From Adiantum capillus-veneris (taxonomy: Eukaryota > Streptophyta > Polypodiopsida > Polypodiales > Pteridaceae): 64,000 nt of DNA. Made by a program: the position numbers and the translations under genes. Under the pieces are notes generated by a model that ran no database searches, had not been told where the DNA came from, and was given only the letters and a program-made list of their open reading frames with translations. This document shows, one piece after another, positions 45,411 through 57,487 of this stretch. Each line of letters begins with the position of its first letter. Position 1 is the stretch's first letter. The DNA is taken from contig CM043945.1 of the NCBI GenBank assembly GCA_014529385.2, forward strand, positions 144,263,741 through 144,327,740, read 5' to 3'.

Positions 45411-46085
45411 GCTTTGGATACAGGTTTCTTCTATGGTTACAAAACATGTATTTTGACTGTGGGACAGCCATGCATATGGTTGTGGTTTGAGTGGGATCTT
45501 CTACTCTTCTAGGCAGTCTGTTTATGCGTGTTCTTGAGCTACAGGTTTACATCATCTATGTATGTTGATGGATGTGGATATGGCAGTTTGACAGACACTC
45601 TTTATGCATGATATTGTGGAGATTTGGTTCACTTATACATAGAGCGGGTTTGCTCTTGCTTGCAGTGTTGCGGTTTGAGTACGGACAGGTACTTGGTTGA
45701 CAGTAGAGATTGGACTTCGCTGAGCTTGTGCATTGGTTATATGCTCACTTGGATCCATTTATGCTCACGGATTTGTGTAAGCTTGGTCAGCTTATGTCTC
45801 TATTGTGGTTATTCAGACATGGAGTATGTTTATGCCTCTATGACAGCTCATTGTTGATGCATTTTGTGGCACAGTTTGCCTAGGCCGGTTGAGTTACAGG
45901 TGTCACGGGTTTATGCATTTGTTTGTGGATTTCTACGTAGGTTTTTTGACCATATTATGGGCTGATTTATACTCTATGCGTTTGCTCTTTGATTGAGCAG
46001 CAGGTGTTGTCAGATTTACAACACTACTTTGTTGTGGCAGTTTGTTGGTTGGTTACAGGTTTCTCATTGTTGCATTCTTGTTGTA

Positions 46086-49000
46086 ATGGGCACTAAAGAG
46101 GACACAGTTTTCAATATTGAGAATTTAGATGGTGCTAACTTCTCATATTAGAAAGATCAGATTTGGGATGTCTTGGTGCAGAAGAAACATATTCGACCTC
46201 TAAAGTTGCAGGGCATTAAGCCAGAGAACATGGAGAGGGATGATTGGGAGGAGTTGGATGAGATGTGCAGGTTTACCATTAGGCTTTCCCTTTCAAAGTC
46301 TGTTTATTACAATGTGAAAGATGCACAGGGTGGAGCTTATGAGCTATGGCAGCGGATTTGCGATATGTATGATAAGCATTCGGCTGCTTCTATGGTGTAT
46401 TGGATTAAAAAGCTTATTGATTTGCGAATGGAGGAAGGTGCTTCCATGAATGCGCATTTGAATGAGTTCAATACAATTTTCAGCCAACTTGCTACGCAGG
46501 AAATTACGTTTAAGGAAAATGTAAAAGCTATGTTTTTACTTGTCACGTTGCCTGAGTCATGGGACACATTTAGGACAGCCATAAGTAACTCGGTTCCTGC
46601 GAATGAGTTGACAAGTACTAATGTGGAGTCTAGTCTTCTCACGGAAGAGATTAATCGAAAGAATAATGCAGGTAGTAAGTCTTCTAGTGCAATGGTTGTC
46701 AGAGGCAGGACTATGGACAAGTATAAGTCCAACAGGGGTAAATCTAGAAGCAAGTCCCGTGCAGGCACAAGTAAAAAGGATGTGGAATGTTTTCATTGTG
46801 GTAGAAAAGGCCATTTCAAAAAGGATTGTTACAAGTGGAAAAGGGAAAATGGAGATGGTAAGAAGAAAGACCATGATGCTAAGGACAAGCCTAAATCCAA
46901 TGTCAAGATTGAGGAGTTAAATGCAACACAGGGAGAGTGTAGCTCTCAAGATGACCATGTATGTGCTCCGATTAGTGCTACTAGTGAAGAGCTTGGTGAT
47001 GTGTTGCTTGCATCCTATTTTGATGACGCTTTTCTTCTCACTCATGAGCGTAGTATGCCTATGGATTGGGTCATTGACAGTGGTGCTTCTTTTCACGTTA
47101 CGCCTCATAGGTCGTGTTTTCATGACTACGATGCTTCGAGCACAGGTACTGTCAGGATTGTCGATGGGCGTTCTATGCAGATTCATGGCATTGGGGATAT
47201 TCATTTGGCTATGCCAAACTCTACTATGTTTGTCTTGCAGCGTGTGCGTCATGTGCCGGCTCTTGCAAAAAGCTTGATTAGTGTGGGTCAGTTGGATTCA
47301 CTTGGTTTCAATGTATCTTTTGGTGATGGAGGTTGGAAGATCACTAAGGGCAGCCTTGTTTTGGTTAAAGGTGCTAAGAGGAATACGTTGTATTCCCTTT
47401 GTGTAGCTAGTGTGGCTGATCACATTGTGGGGATCACTGAGCAACCTCCTGCTTCTTTATGGCATCAGCGTTTGGGACATATGTCACTAAAAGGTTTGAA
47501 GTTGTTGGCACGTGCGAATTACATTCCCATTTCAGATTTTGGTGGTTTTGAGTTTTGTGAGCATTGCCTTTATGGTCGACATGCTCGGTCTTCTCATAAG
47601 AAAAGTGTTCCACACAGATCTTTTGAAAAGCTAGCTTTGGTGCATAGTGATGTATGTGGGCCGATGCCCAATGCTTCTCTTGGAGGTGCTATGTACTTTG
47701 TTACGTTCATTGATGATGCTAGCAGGAAGGTATGGGCATACCCCATTCGTAAGAAGGATATGGTGTTTGATATATTTAAACAATGGTTGGCTCTTGTTGA
47801 GAACCAATCAGGTTGTAAGTTGAAGTGCTTACGTACGGACAATGGGGGTGAATTTATGTCTCATGCTTTCACAACATTATGTGTTGAGAAGGGTATACGA
47901 CGCGAGCTTAGTGCTCCATATACACCTCCTCAAAATGGTGTGGCAGAGCGCATGAACAGGACTATACAGGAAAAAGTCCGTAGTATGCTTTCTATGGCTG
48001 GTTTGTCAAATGGATTTTGGACTGAAGCTGTTGCCACTTCTGTGCATTTGATAAATCGTTCACCTAGTGTTCCTTTGGGTTTCAAAGTGCCTGAAGAGGT
48101 ATGGACAGGTTTGCCACCTTCGTATGGTCACCTTCGTGTTTTTGGCTGTGAAGCTTATGTACATGTACCTAAGGCAAAACGCAGCAAATTGGATCCAAAC
48201 AGCAAGAGATGTATCTTCTTGGGTTATGGTAGCTCTGGTGAGATGGGTTATCGATTGTGGGATCCTATTGACAGGAAGATTGTGCGCAGTCATGATGTTG
48301 TTTTTCATGAGGACTCTATGTATAGAGCATCACCGCGAACGGTTGAGGTTCGGCGTGTGATATTTGAGGAGGATGGTCATCGGTATGATGGTCCCATGGC
48401 TGCTCGTGGGCAGCCCATTGACCCTCAAGTGGGAGATCAGCCCTTGTTGGGAGATCATGTAGATGTGGGACAGCCAGATGCACCTCCTGCACAGTCTTTG
48501 AGGCGTTCAAAACGGCGTGCAAGACAGCCTCAGCGTTTTGTGCCTTCTATGGATTATGTATTGTTGACTGATTGCGGGGAGCCATCATGTTATGATGAGG
48601 CCATGTCTAGTGTTGACAAGCTCAAGTGGGAGCAGGCTATGCAGTCAGAGATGGATTCGTTGATCCAAAATGAAACGTGGGAGCTTACTCCTTTGCCAAA
48701 GGGTAAGAAGGCACTACCATGCAAGTGGGTTTACAAGATAAAATTGTGTTCAATGGATGCAAAGCCTAGGTACAAAGCAAGGCTTGTGGCTAAAGGATTC
48801 AAGCAACAAAAGGGCATTGATTTTGACGAGATCTTCTCCCCAGTGGTGAAGATGTCTACTTTGCGTATGTTGTTTTCTTTGGTAGCTACAGAAGACATGG
48901 AATTGAAGCAAATGGATGTAAAGACAGCTTTCTTACATCCGGACTTGCACGAGGATTTGTACATGGAGCAACCAAGTGGGTTTGTTATTCATGGTTCAAA

Positions 49001-50132
49001 GAAGATGGTATGCCGACTTCTTAAGACCTTGTATGGGCTGAAGCAATCATCTCGTGAATGGTATCGTAAGTTTGATGCATTCATGAGTTCATTGGGTTAT
49101 GTACGCAGTTATGAGGACCCATGCCTCTATACTCGCAAGGCTGCAGATGGTAGTCTTATTGTTTTGGTTTTGTATGTGGATGACATGCTGATCGCAGGGG
49201 AGTGTATTTCTGATGTGGATGCCTTGAAACATAGGCTACATGAGACCTTTTCCATGAAGGATCTTGGGGATGCCAGTCATATTTTGGGTATGCGGATCAC
49301 TCGTGATCGTTCTCGCAAGATGCTCTTTCTTAGTCAGAAAGAGTACATTGATAGGGTGCTTGAGCGTTTTCATATGGAAGGGGGGAAGGCCATTAGTACC
49401 CCATTGCCTCCATATGTAAAACTCAGCCATGATGACTGCCCTCAGACAGATTTGGAGACTACAGAGATGTCTCAGATTCCCTATGCGTCAGCTGTTGGTT
49501 CCTTGATGTATGCCATGGTGGCTACGCGTCTAGATCTTGCTCATGCAGTTGGTGTGGTTAGCAGGTACATGTCTAATCCGGGCAAGCGTCATTGGGATGC
49601 AGTGAGAGGTATTCTCAGATACTTGAGAGGGACTTCAGAGTTGTCCCTATGTTATGGTGAGAAAGATATGTCTGTTTGCGGATATACAGATTCAGACTAT
49701 GCAGGGTCAGTGGACTCGAGGAAGTCTACTAGCGGCTATGTGTTCACAGTTGCAGGTGGACCGGTTTCGTGGGCATCACGTTTCCAGCCATGCATTGCTT
49801 TGAGCACTACAGAGGCTGAATATATGGCTGCCACTGAGGCTGCCAAGGAGGCCGCATGGCTCTCACGACTAGTGGGAGATCTTGGTATGGCTTGTGATGC
49901 TCCGATTCTACATTGTGATAGCCAGAGTGCCATAGCATTGGCACGGAATCCTGTCTTCCATGCGAAGACAAAGCACATTGAGGTGAGGTATCACTTCATA
50001 CGAGAGGTGCTAGAGGACAAGCGCATAGAGCTTGTCAAGGTACACACTGACGATAACCCTGCTGATCTACTCACGAAGTCGTTAGCCTCACAGCGGTTTG
50101 CACACTGCAGATCGTTGATGGGTATGGCTTGA
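46086..50132 (+). CDS. gag-pol: Copia 2 Gag-Pol polyprotein with one in-frame TAG
   Basis: ATG 46086 matches the starts of copia 1 and 3. The only lesion seen is TAG at 46149-46151 (codon 22), where the others have the Trp of PLW/PFW. After it, 1319 codons are open to 50132. Order: Gag, CCHC knuckle CFHCGRKGHFKKDC, protease DSGASFHVT, GAG-pre-integrase (WHQRLGHMSLKG, CEHCLYGR), integrase (HSDVCGPMP, RTDNGGEFM, NGVAERMNRTI), RT (YKARLVAKGFKQQKG, DVKTAFLH, LYVDDMLIAG), RNase H (TDSDYAGSVDSRKSTSGYVF, STTEAEYMA, KTKHIEVRYHF). ATRLD replaces the usual ATRPD after RT. Tnt1/Tork-like. A product starting downstream of the TAG would lack only the Gag tip. Confidence 0.95.
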
Positions 50133-50187
50133 CTTCTTTTGCTGTACTTTGGCCACTTTAAAGGCACACTGCCTTTAAGTGGGAGAT

Positions 50188-50374
50188 TGTTGGGTTAAAG
50201 GCCCGTGTGCCCGGCTGCCCGTTGTTCAGCCGCCCATGTACAGCCCTTCATTTACTCATTCATAATAACTATACTCAGAACTACACATTGTAGTGTGAGT
50301 ACCGCCCCGCCATACACTGTGTCTATCTCCTTCTTCGTGCTGGCTCTCTGTGTGTGTGCTCTCCGATCCCAACA
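50188..50374 (+). repeat. 3' LTR of copia 2
   Basis: Preceded by the purine-rich AAGTGGGAGAT (50177-50187). Confidence 0.97.
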
Positions 50375-50379
50375 CTTAG

Positions 50380-50757
50380 CAATCATACAATTAGCACTTG
50401 AAGTACCAACGAACAAAAGCAATGTTCACACAATTTCAAGAGCACTTTCAGCCTTGAAGAAGCATGGGACAAAGCTGTACTTTTTTCAGATTTATATTGC
50501 CAGGTGTGTAAGTTGTTTTGCATATCTCAAAGTGGTAATGTTGATGATGAAGATGATAATGCTGGAACCCATTTTACCTTTTCAAGTTTACAAGAGGGTG
50601 TTATATTGCTTACAAGAAAGCTTAATGGGGATCAAAATTTGCATATGAACGTTAAACATAGATTTCCATTCATGTTCTTAGCATGGCATGCAAATGGCGA
50701 GTTGCTAAATGAGATAGAGTTGGACTTGCAAGGTTCCACATCTTGGAAGGTCAGTTA
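50380..50757 (+). pseudogene. Gene H copy 1, 3' part
   Basis: Continues after the copia 2 target duplication with AIIQLALEVPTNKSNVHTIS and, in another frame, FMFLAWHANGELLNEIELDL, ending TSWKVS then TAA. Similarity to copy 2 stops right after AAGGTCAG near 50755, where copy 2 reads on. Several frameshifts. Confidence 0.6.
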
Positions 50758-50792
50758 AGCAAAAACGACATGTCAGATTAAGGAGGGGAAAA

Positions 50793-51080
50793 ACAGCTCA
50801 CAGAAGTACAGAATCTCAAAGATTTCTCCATTACAAAAGCCATGGCCTTGGTTGGTTGATTCATAGATGCTATATCAAGACAAAAATAGCAACTTGCTGA
50901 TGTACAAAATCTTAAAGAATTCTACATTACAAAAACCATGGCTTTGACTGGATGATTCACACCTGCTATATCAGAAAAAAAATACAGCTCACTGAAGTAA
51001 GAAACCATAAAGATTTCTCTAGTTCAGAAACAATGGCTTTGGTTGGATGATGCACACAGCTTGGATAAAGGTCCCATGTG
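50793..51080 (+). repeat. Three coding-like tandem repeats of about 100 bp
   Basis: Units start at 50793, 50888 and 50994. In one frame the first two read QL(T/A)(E/D)VQNLK(D/E)F, then ITK(A/T)MAL(V/T)G and TGA at the same spot, so the units look like diverged copies of a coding module. It lies between the two gene H copies. Confidence 0.65.
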
Positions 51081-51145
51081 GCAAAAGACATGAGTCACCA
51101 ACTTCATTAATTTACTCTCCCATCGCTCACTGAGAAACCATCAGA

Positions 51146-52230
51146 TTAATCAAACAAAGAAACAATCTGCTCTTCAACAAAAGGGTCTTCGAGTTTGATG
51201 ACTGAGCACTTGCCAAGTAGATCGTAGTGCTCTTGGCTTCCAACTAGAAAGACGGATTTGAAGGCACAAAGCTTGTGGACTTGCTTTGTTGTTGCTGTCA
51301 AGTCTTCAAAGAAGACCTGCAAATAAGCCCAAAAACGAAATATAAGCCCAAAGCCTTTTCGTCTGTGCTCTCCCGGTATCGAAGGTAGCAAAGCTATGTT
51401 TAATTTTCCCCACCATCACTTCATAGAGCACCTTACTATCTCTGACCTTCCAAGATGTGGAACCTCGCAAGTCCAACTCTATCTCATTTAGCAACTCGCC
51501 ATTTGCATGCCATGCTAAGAACATGAATGGAAATCTATGTTTAACGTTCATATGCAAATTTTGATCCCCATTAAGCTTTCTTGTAAGCAAATACAACACC
51601 CTCTTATAAACCTGAAAAGGTAAGTAATGGGTTCCAACATTATCATCTTCATCATCAACATTACCACTTTGAGATATGCAAAACAACTCACACACCTAGC
51701 AATATAAATCTGAAAAAAGTACAGCTTTGTCCATGCTTTTTCAAGGCTGAAATTGTGTGAACATTGCTTTTGTCCGTTGGTACTTCAAGTGCTAATTTTA
51801 TGATTGCTAAGTGTTTTCCACATGCATTTTTAGCTTTCTCATCTTTCATTTTAGCTATGGACTTATTTGCCTTGTCTAAAAAAACCTTCAACATTTTATA
51901 CAAGCTAGTCACATTGAGCTCTCTCATTCCTTCCATCATAGCACTATTAGCGTCGTTGTGGCCCACACTAAGATATTTCGCAATATCATATAAGCTACAA
52001 ATTCTTAGCCTCTTAGTTTGTAATTCCTGAATAGAGCATTGAGGCTTCTTTAAAATCACCTTAGCATGTAGCTCAATAGAATCCCCTATACCTTGGCCAA
52101 GCTTCTCCACACTTTGTTGCACTTTGTTTACTTGACTACTCACATGCTTTTTCAAATTAAATTCCATGGAACCTTTTCTCAAGTGCATCAAGTCTCTTCA
52201 CAATGGTATCTATTGACATCTTGAACGCAA
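51146..52230 (-). pseudogene. Gene H copy 2, inverted relative to copy 1
   Basis: On the minus strand, TGTGTGTAG then the start MSIDTIVKRLDALEKRFH, then a 17-base deletion that breaks the frame. From 52191 the frame is open to 51688 (NLKKHVSSQVNKVQQSVEKL, LYDIAKYLSVGHNDANSAMM, LALEVPTDKSNVHTIS). Then 51695-51306 continues with GNVDDEDDNVGTH and FMFLAWHANGELLNEI, and a last part after TATTTGCAG reads VFFEDLTATTKQVHKL to SLFD and stop at 51146. The layout suggests several exons of a soluble coiled-coil protein. Family not recognised. More complete than copy 1 but also damaged. Confidence 0.55.
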
Positions 52231-52380
52231 CTACACACAAGAAAGAATTAAGTTAAAATCAGCTGAGACAATGCATTCTGGAAAGCAATAGAGAAATTTT
52301 CTACATAAAGACAATCACAATATTTAGTGAGAAACAAACCCAAATCACATCTGTACAGAATTGCTCTCACGTGCGTGTGT

Positions 52381-52620
52381 GTCAATAACAAACCGCAGCC
52401 AAGGCAATAGCACGTAAAGTGTGTGCTCAAAATGCGAAGTACATGTGTATATATGAAAGGCAAAGCTCTCTCTGCTCTACACAGAACTTTGCATGTGTGT
52501 GTCAGTAACAATCGTACCAAAGGCAATAGCAAGTAAAGTCTCAGCCAAAATGCAAAGTACATGTGTTTATATGAAAGGCAACACTCTCTCTGTATGCTTA
52601 CACACACGATAAACGTGCAG
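52381..52620. repeat. 120-bp tandem duplication
   Basis: Units begin GTCAATAACA (52381) and GTCAGTAACA (52501) and share AAAGGCAATAGCA-like and GTACATGTGT(A/T)TATATG blocks. A third relative lies at about 53767. Confidence 0.75.
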
Positions 52621-54300
52621 AGGCAGGTCCTGGAGAGCATTTACCCACAAAGGCAAACACAAGAAAGCAAAGGCACATTCAGAGATAACAAGAAGTATAC
52701 AAGGGTGTGAAATGAGTGTGTGTGTGTGTGTGTGCACACGAAGTGGTGCTCTGCGGGTAAAAGATTGGGCGATAAAACCAGAACCCAAGCTTACCAGGGC
52801 TGTAATGGTGGCCTTCTTGCAGAGAAACAGTGAGGCAATTCCTGATGAAGATGGGTAGATAGGAAGGCACAGAAGAAAATGTTAATGGGCTCTTAGGCTC
52901 CCTCTCATTCTGCTCCTCTGTGTGACTACATGACAAGCTTTGCTCCTCTCACCCCTTCACCACCCAGGACTCTTTTGCACTCACTACTTTAGTCCTTGAG
53001 CTTTTCTCTTGTTCGCAAACTTGTTTGCTTCGCAGTCTAATCTACAGAAAGCACATCGGGGGACTTGCTACAGCTCCCAAAACAAGGGCTGTGCTGTTAC
53101 AAACACACACAAAATTAGAGAATAGAATTGTTCAAAAACAAACCCAATGTAACCAGTGGAAAGGCTAGCCCATGAGCAAACATGAAGTCCCAATTCCCAA
53201 ACACACTGCCGCACAGTTCATGGCCCTTTTTCAAGGTGCTTATATGATCAGCAAGCACTACTGCTCGAACGAAACAATTAAACTTCTACAAGCAGCTTGC
53301 AATGAGAACCAGCTTTTACACTTCAAAGCATGTTGCCTATATTCGGAGACACAGTTACACACACATTCCAACACTTTTAACTGGAGGGACTTTGCTTTTG
53401 ACTGGAGGGTATTGTCTCTCTTTTGAAACCAAGGTAGCACTCATTCAAATGGCATATGGTACAGAAGGTTTGATTAAAATCATTCACCCCATGCATGGGA
53501 CGAGCTCACAAGAAGCAAACAGGAACTCTTTTAAAGCAAGCTTGTGCCTCTCCACCAAGTTGAGAACTACAAAATACTTGCAGGCCCTTCCATCAATTGA
53601 TAATCCAACAACTCCATGCCTTCACATTGAGCCACAAAAGATGCATGGCAGTTAATTCCACAAAAAAGTCCTGCAAAAGGAACAAGGGAGCTGCTTATCG
53701 GATAGGAAATCGATCAGACAGTCGAGTACCCCATCTTTCTTCCTGAATCTCATAGCAAGAGTGAAGTAGTAACAAACGCACCAAAGGCAATAACGGGTAA
53801 AGTGTGTGCTAAAATCCAAAGTACATGTGTATATATGAAAGGCAACACTCTCTCTCTGCACTGTCACACACGACAAACATGCGGAGGCAGGTCTTGGAGA
53901 GCATTTACCTAAAAAGGCGAACACAAGTATGAAACCGAAGGCATATTCAGAGATAACAGGAAGTATACAAGGGTGCGAAATGAGTATGTGAGTGAGAAAT
54001 GGTGCTCTGTGGGCAAAAGATTGGGCAATGAAACCAGATACCGAGCATACCGGAGCTGCAATGGTGGCGTTCTTGCAAAGAAACCATGAGGCGCTTGTTG
54101 ATGAAGATGGGTAGATAGGAACGCGCAGAAGGAAAATATTATTGGGCTCTTCGGGTCCCTCTCTTCTACTTGTCTGCATGACTGTACGACGAGCATTGCT
54201 TCTCTCACCTGTCTACCACCGAGGACGCTTTTGCACTCACTCCTTTAGTCCTTGAGCTTCTCCTCTTCTTCGAAAACTTGGTTGCTTGGCAGCCTGATCA
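52501..54300. repeat. Direct repeat of about 510 bp (52501-53010 and 53767-54300)
   Basis: Both copies contain ATATGAAAGGCAACACTCTC, GGCAGGTC(C/T)TGGAGAGCATT, a GATGAAGATGGGTAGATAGG block and CTTTAGTCCTTGAGCTT in the same order. On the minus strand both have a GT donor-like site (GGTAAGC at about 52795, GGTATGC at about 54050) behind a Ser/Pro-rich frame, so the unit may be a 5' exon and promoter of gene H. The 53011-53766 spacer is unassigned. Confidence 0.65.
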
Positions 54301-54341
54301 GTAATTGGGACGGGGGACAGGTACAGGGTGTGAGATGGCGG

Positions 54342-54383
<42 letters not shown>

Positions 54384-57282
54384 CCAACGCTGGAACACGA
54401 TGGGGTGGCTGGACCACAAGACAGGCATGTATACCACAACACAATGTTGTACAAGGCACCCCCGGCCCACCCATATATATGGTGGCTTGGGTGAGGTCAA
54501 GCAGACCCACGACCCCTCTCTGGACACAAAAAAAAGGCCACGACCCCCCTAAATTGGAATACGAGTCTAAGTATGTACATGTGGGGACAGTGGCCGCCCA
54601 CCTGTAAATAGTAAGTCGTCCACATATACAATGACAATGGAAACAATCAAGCTACCCTGGGAAGCAACGTAGCAGTTGGCATCCCCAAAAGTACGCTTCA
54701 GCCCGAGATGTATGAAGAACTCATCAATCCTCTCATACCAGGCCCATGAAGCCTGCTTCAGGCCATAAAGCGCCTTTTATAGTAGACAAACCCAGTCCTC
54801 GTAGCTAGCTTTCGTAAAGCCCGACGGTTGCTCAACATAAACTTCTTGTGTAAGAGTGCCATTGCGGATTGACATCCATCTGAAAAACTGGCTAGCCAAA
54901 ATGGGTTGCTAATGAGATCAACATCCGTATGGTGGTCATTTGAGCGGTCGGAGCAAAAGTCTCGCCGAAGTCAACGCCAGGGCGTTGTGCATAGCCCTTA
55001 GCCACAAGTCTCGCCTTGTGCTTCTTGATGGAACCGTCGGCTTTGAACTTTGCCTTGAAGATCCAACGCGTCCCAATGATCATCCGCTTCTTAGACCGAG
55101 GGACAAGCTTCCAAGGGCCATTCCGCTTGATTGTGTCTAGCTCCGTGAGCATAGCACGCTTCCGAGAGTCAGAGTCAAGGGCCTCTGTCACCGAAGAGGG
55201 CTTCAGTGGTGCAGAGCGAATCCGCGTCATGAGGGCGGAGTTCACAAACTTGTTACCCTCGAAGACTTGCCTCTGAGACTGAAGGCGTGCTCAGCGTCGA
55301 GGCTGCCAAGGCTCCGACGGCGGAGGTAACTCCATTAGTCCAAAAGAGGATACCGTGAAGTAGAGCCAACCAGGGATAAGTCGCTCCCGAGGAGGTGCCA
55401 CTGCTATAGGGTCCCCAGGAGGATCCTCAATATCATCCACTGACTAGAAGGAATCGTCGTCAGAGTCGGTATGATCCAAGGTAGAAACTGGTTGTTGAGG
55501 TCTAGGTGGAGGCCTGACTCGTGCAAGAAGAGAGAGAGGAGTAGAAGGCTGTGTTGTAGATGCCCCCTCTGAAGAGCCAATAAAGCGCTCATCGAAGACA
55601 ACATCACGACTTACTGTAGTGGCCTTGGTCTCCGGATCATAAACGCAAAAAGCTTTGGACTCTTGTGGCTCTAGCCGACGAAGATCATCTTCTTCGATCT
55701 AGGATCCAACTTGGTTCGCTTCTCCTTTCGCACACGCACGAAGGCCGGACATCCTAACACTCGAAGGTGTGCCATAGAGAGCTTGTGCCCATAGTAAGCC
55801 TAGAATGGAGTCAAAGAGGCGACTGCTGAAGTAGGCGACCTATTCTAGATGTAGACGGCCAAAGAACAAGCTTTTGCCCAGAAAATCCGAGCCAAGGAAG
55901 CATGCTCGAGCATCATCCGAGCCTTCACGATAATCGTTTGATTCTTCCGCTCGACCACCCCATTCTGAGACGGGGTGTAAGGAGTAGTCAGCTAGCATTG
56001 GATGCCCTGTGACTTGCGGATCTGCGCGAACACCTTGGAAGTGAACTCACCTCCGTTGTCAGAGCGAAGAGAGACGACCTTGAGATCCGTCTCCTTCTCC
56101 ACCATAGTCTTCCAATCCCTGAAATGAGATAAGCACTCGACTTGAGCTTAAGAGAGAAAACCCAAGTGTACCTGGTAAAGTCGTCCACAAGCACCAACAT
56201 GTATAAGGCTCCGCTAAAGGAGGGAGTGGTTTGAGGGCCACAAATGTCGGCGTGTACAAGTGCAAGTGGCTTCGAAGCTCTGGTTTCAGCCTGCTTCGAA
56301 AAGCCGTCACGATGTTGCTTGCCCATATGACAAGCGCTGCAAACACCTGTAGGAGAGCAAATGCTGGGAAGCCCCTCAACTAGAGACTCCCTGGATGCAA
56401 GCTGCATGTAGGAATAGTTCAAGTGGCCATACCTAGCATGCCACAAGGAAGAAGATATTGCTTCATGTGAGAGTAGGGCTGTGAGCTTGAAATGAGATAA
56501 GCACTCGACTTGAGCTTAACAGAGAAAACCCAAGTGTACCTGGTAAAGTCGTCCACAAGCACCAACATGTATAAGGCTCCGCTAAAGGAGGGAGTGGTTT
56601 GAGGGCCACAAATGTCGGCATGTACAAGTGCAAGTGGCTTCGAAGCTCTGGTTTCAGCTTGCTTCGAAAAGGCGTCACGATGTTGCTTGCTCATATGACA
56701 AGCGCTGCAAACACCCGTAGGAGAGCAAATGCTGGGAAGCCCCTCAACTAGAGACTCCCTGGATGCAAGCTGCATGTAGGAATAGTTCAAGTGGCCATAC
56801 CTAGCATGCCACAAGGAAGAAGATATTGCTTCATGTGAGAGTAGGGCTGTGAGCTTGAAGAGGGCGCCGTCTTGCTCACCAATCGCCAGCAGTGTGCCAG
56901 TCGCAGAGTTGGAGATAGTAACCTTACCTCCTCCAAATAGTACCTGAGCCCCCTGAGAATCAAGTGAAGGCACTGAAAAGAGGTTGAAGGCTAAGCCTAG
57001 TACATATAGAGCCTCCAAAGTATTGTAACGTGGATCGGATGAAGAACTGAAAATGGGTATTTGGCATGTACCTGAGACCGGAACCGTATGGGAATCACCA
57101 AGAGTGATGGACCCCGATCCTGGGAAGCCCATGAGAGAGGTAAACCAACCCCTCTTAGGAGTCATGTGGGCGGTGGCACCGCTATCCACAATCCACGTGC
57201 CGGACTGAGAGGAAGTAAGTGATGTACCGATAGTGGAAACAAGTGAAATCCCCTCCACCACCAAGGACTCTTTTGGGACTCA
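54240..57282 (-). pseudogene. Reverse copia fragment, tandem unit R1
   Basis: Minus strand from the right: PSFRRRGEA block, protease DSGATAHMTPKRGWF (near 57190), GAG-pre-integrase (HARYGHLNYSYMQLAS, CSACHMSKQHRD), integrase (LVHADICGPQT, VDDFTRYTWVF), then after several breaks RT (GTRWIFKAKFKADGSIKKHK, ARLVAKGYAQRPG, near 55080) and finally YVDDLL near 54620, where it stops short and passes into non-copia sequence and a GA run (54343-54381). No LTR, RNase H or complete Gag. The unit is repeated at 57283-60540 with the same truncation. Confidence 0.8.
56121..56856 (-). repeat. 368-bp tandem duplication inside integrase of unit R1
   Basis: 56121-56488 and 56489-56856 are near-identical and repeat the GAG-pre-integrase and integrase start. 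Unit R2 has only one copy (its counterpart near 59200-60260, not counting the hAT insertion), so the duplication arose after or apart from the 3-kb duplication. Confidence 0.9.
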
Positions 57283-57396
57283 TTCATTTAATCCTAGAGC
57301 TTCTCCTCTTCTTCGAAAACTTGGTTGCTTGGCAGCCTGATCAGTAATTGGGACGGGGACAGGGACGGGGACGGGTATAGGATGTGAGATGGCAGC

Positions 57397-57401
<5 letters not shown>

Positions 57402-57481
<80 letters not shown>
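57402..57481. repeat. GA microsatellite, about 80 bases
   Basis: Long pure GA run at the border between the RT-derived part of R2 and its left end. R1 has a shorter run (54343-54381) at the same place. Confidence 0.95.

Positions 57482-57487
<6 letters not shown>

Larger units (their letters stand above)
44665..50379 (+). mobile_element. Young Ty1/copia element (copia 2), TSD CTTAG
   Basis: The element is 44670-50374 (5705 bp) with 187-bp LTRs (44670-44856 and 50188-50374) that differ at one base (CAGCCATTC against CAGCCCTTC). It is bounded by CTTAG at 44665-44669 and 50375-50379. It is inserted in gene H copy 1 and is otherwise intact but for one TAG in Gag. This is the most recent large insertion in the window. 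Confidence 0.97.

Noticed and set aside
54245-54527. Long open frames rich in Ser-Leu or Glu-Arg at GA/CT runs (also at 57280-57836 and 24850-25110)
   Set aside because: They are products of dinucleotide repeats, which are open in several frames on both strands; no real protein.
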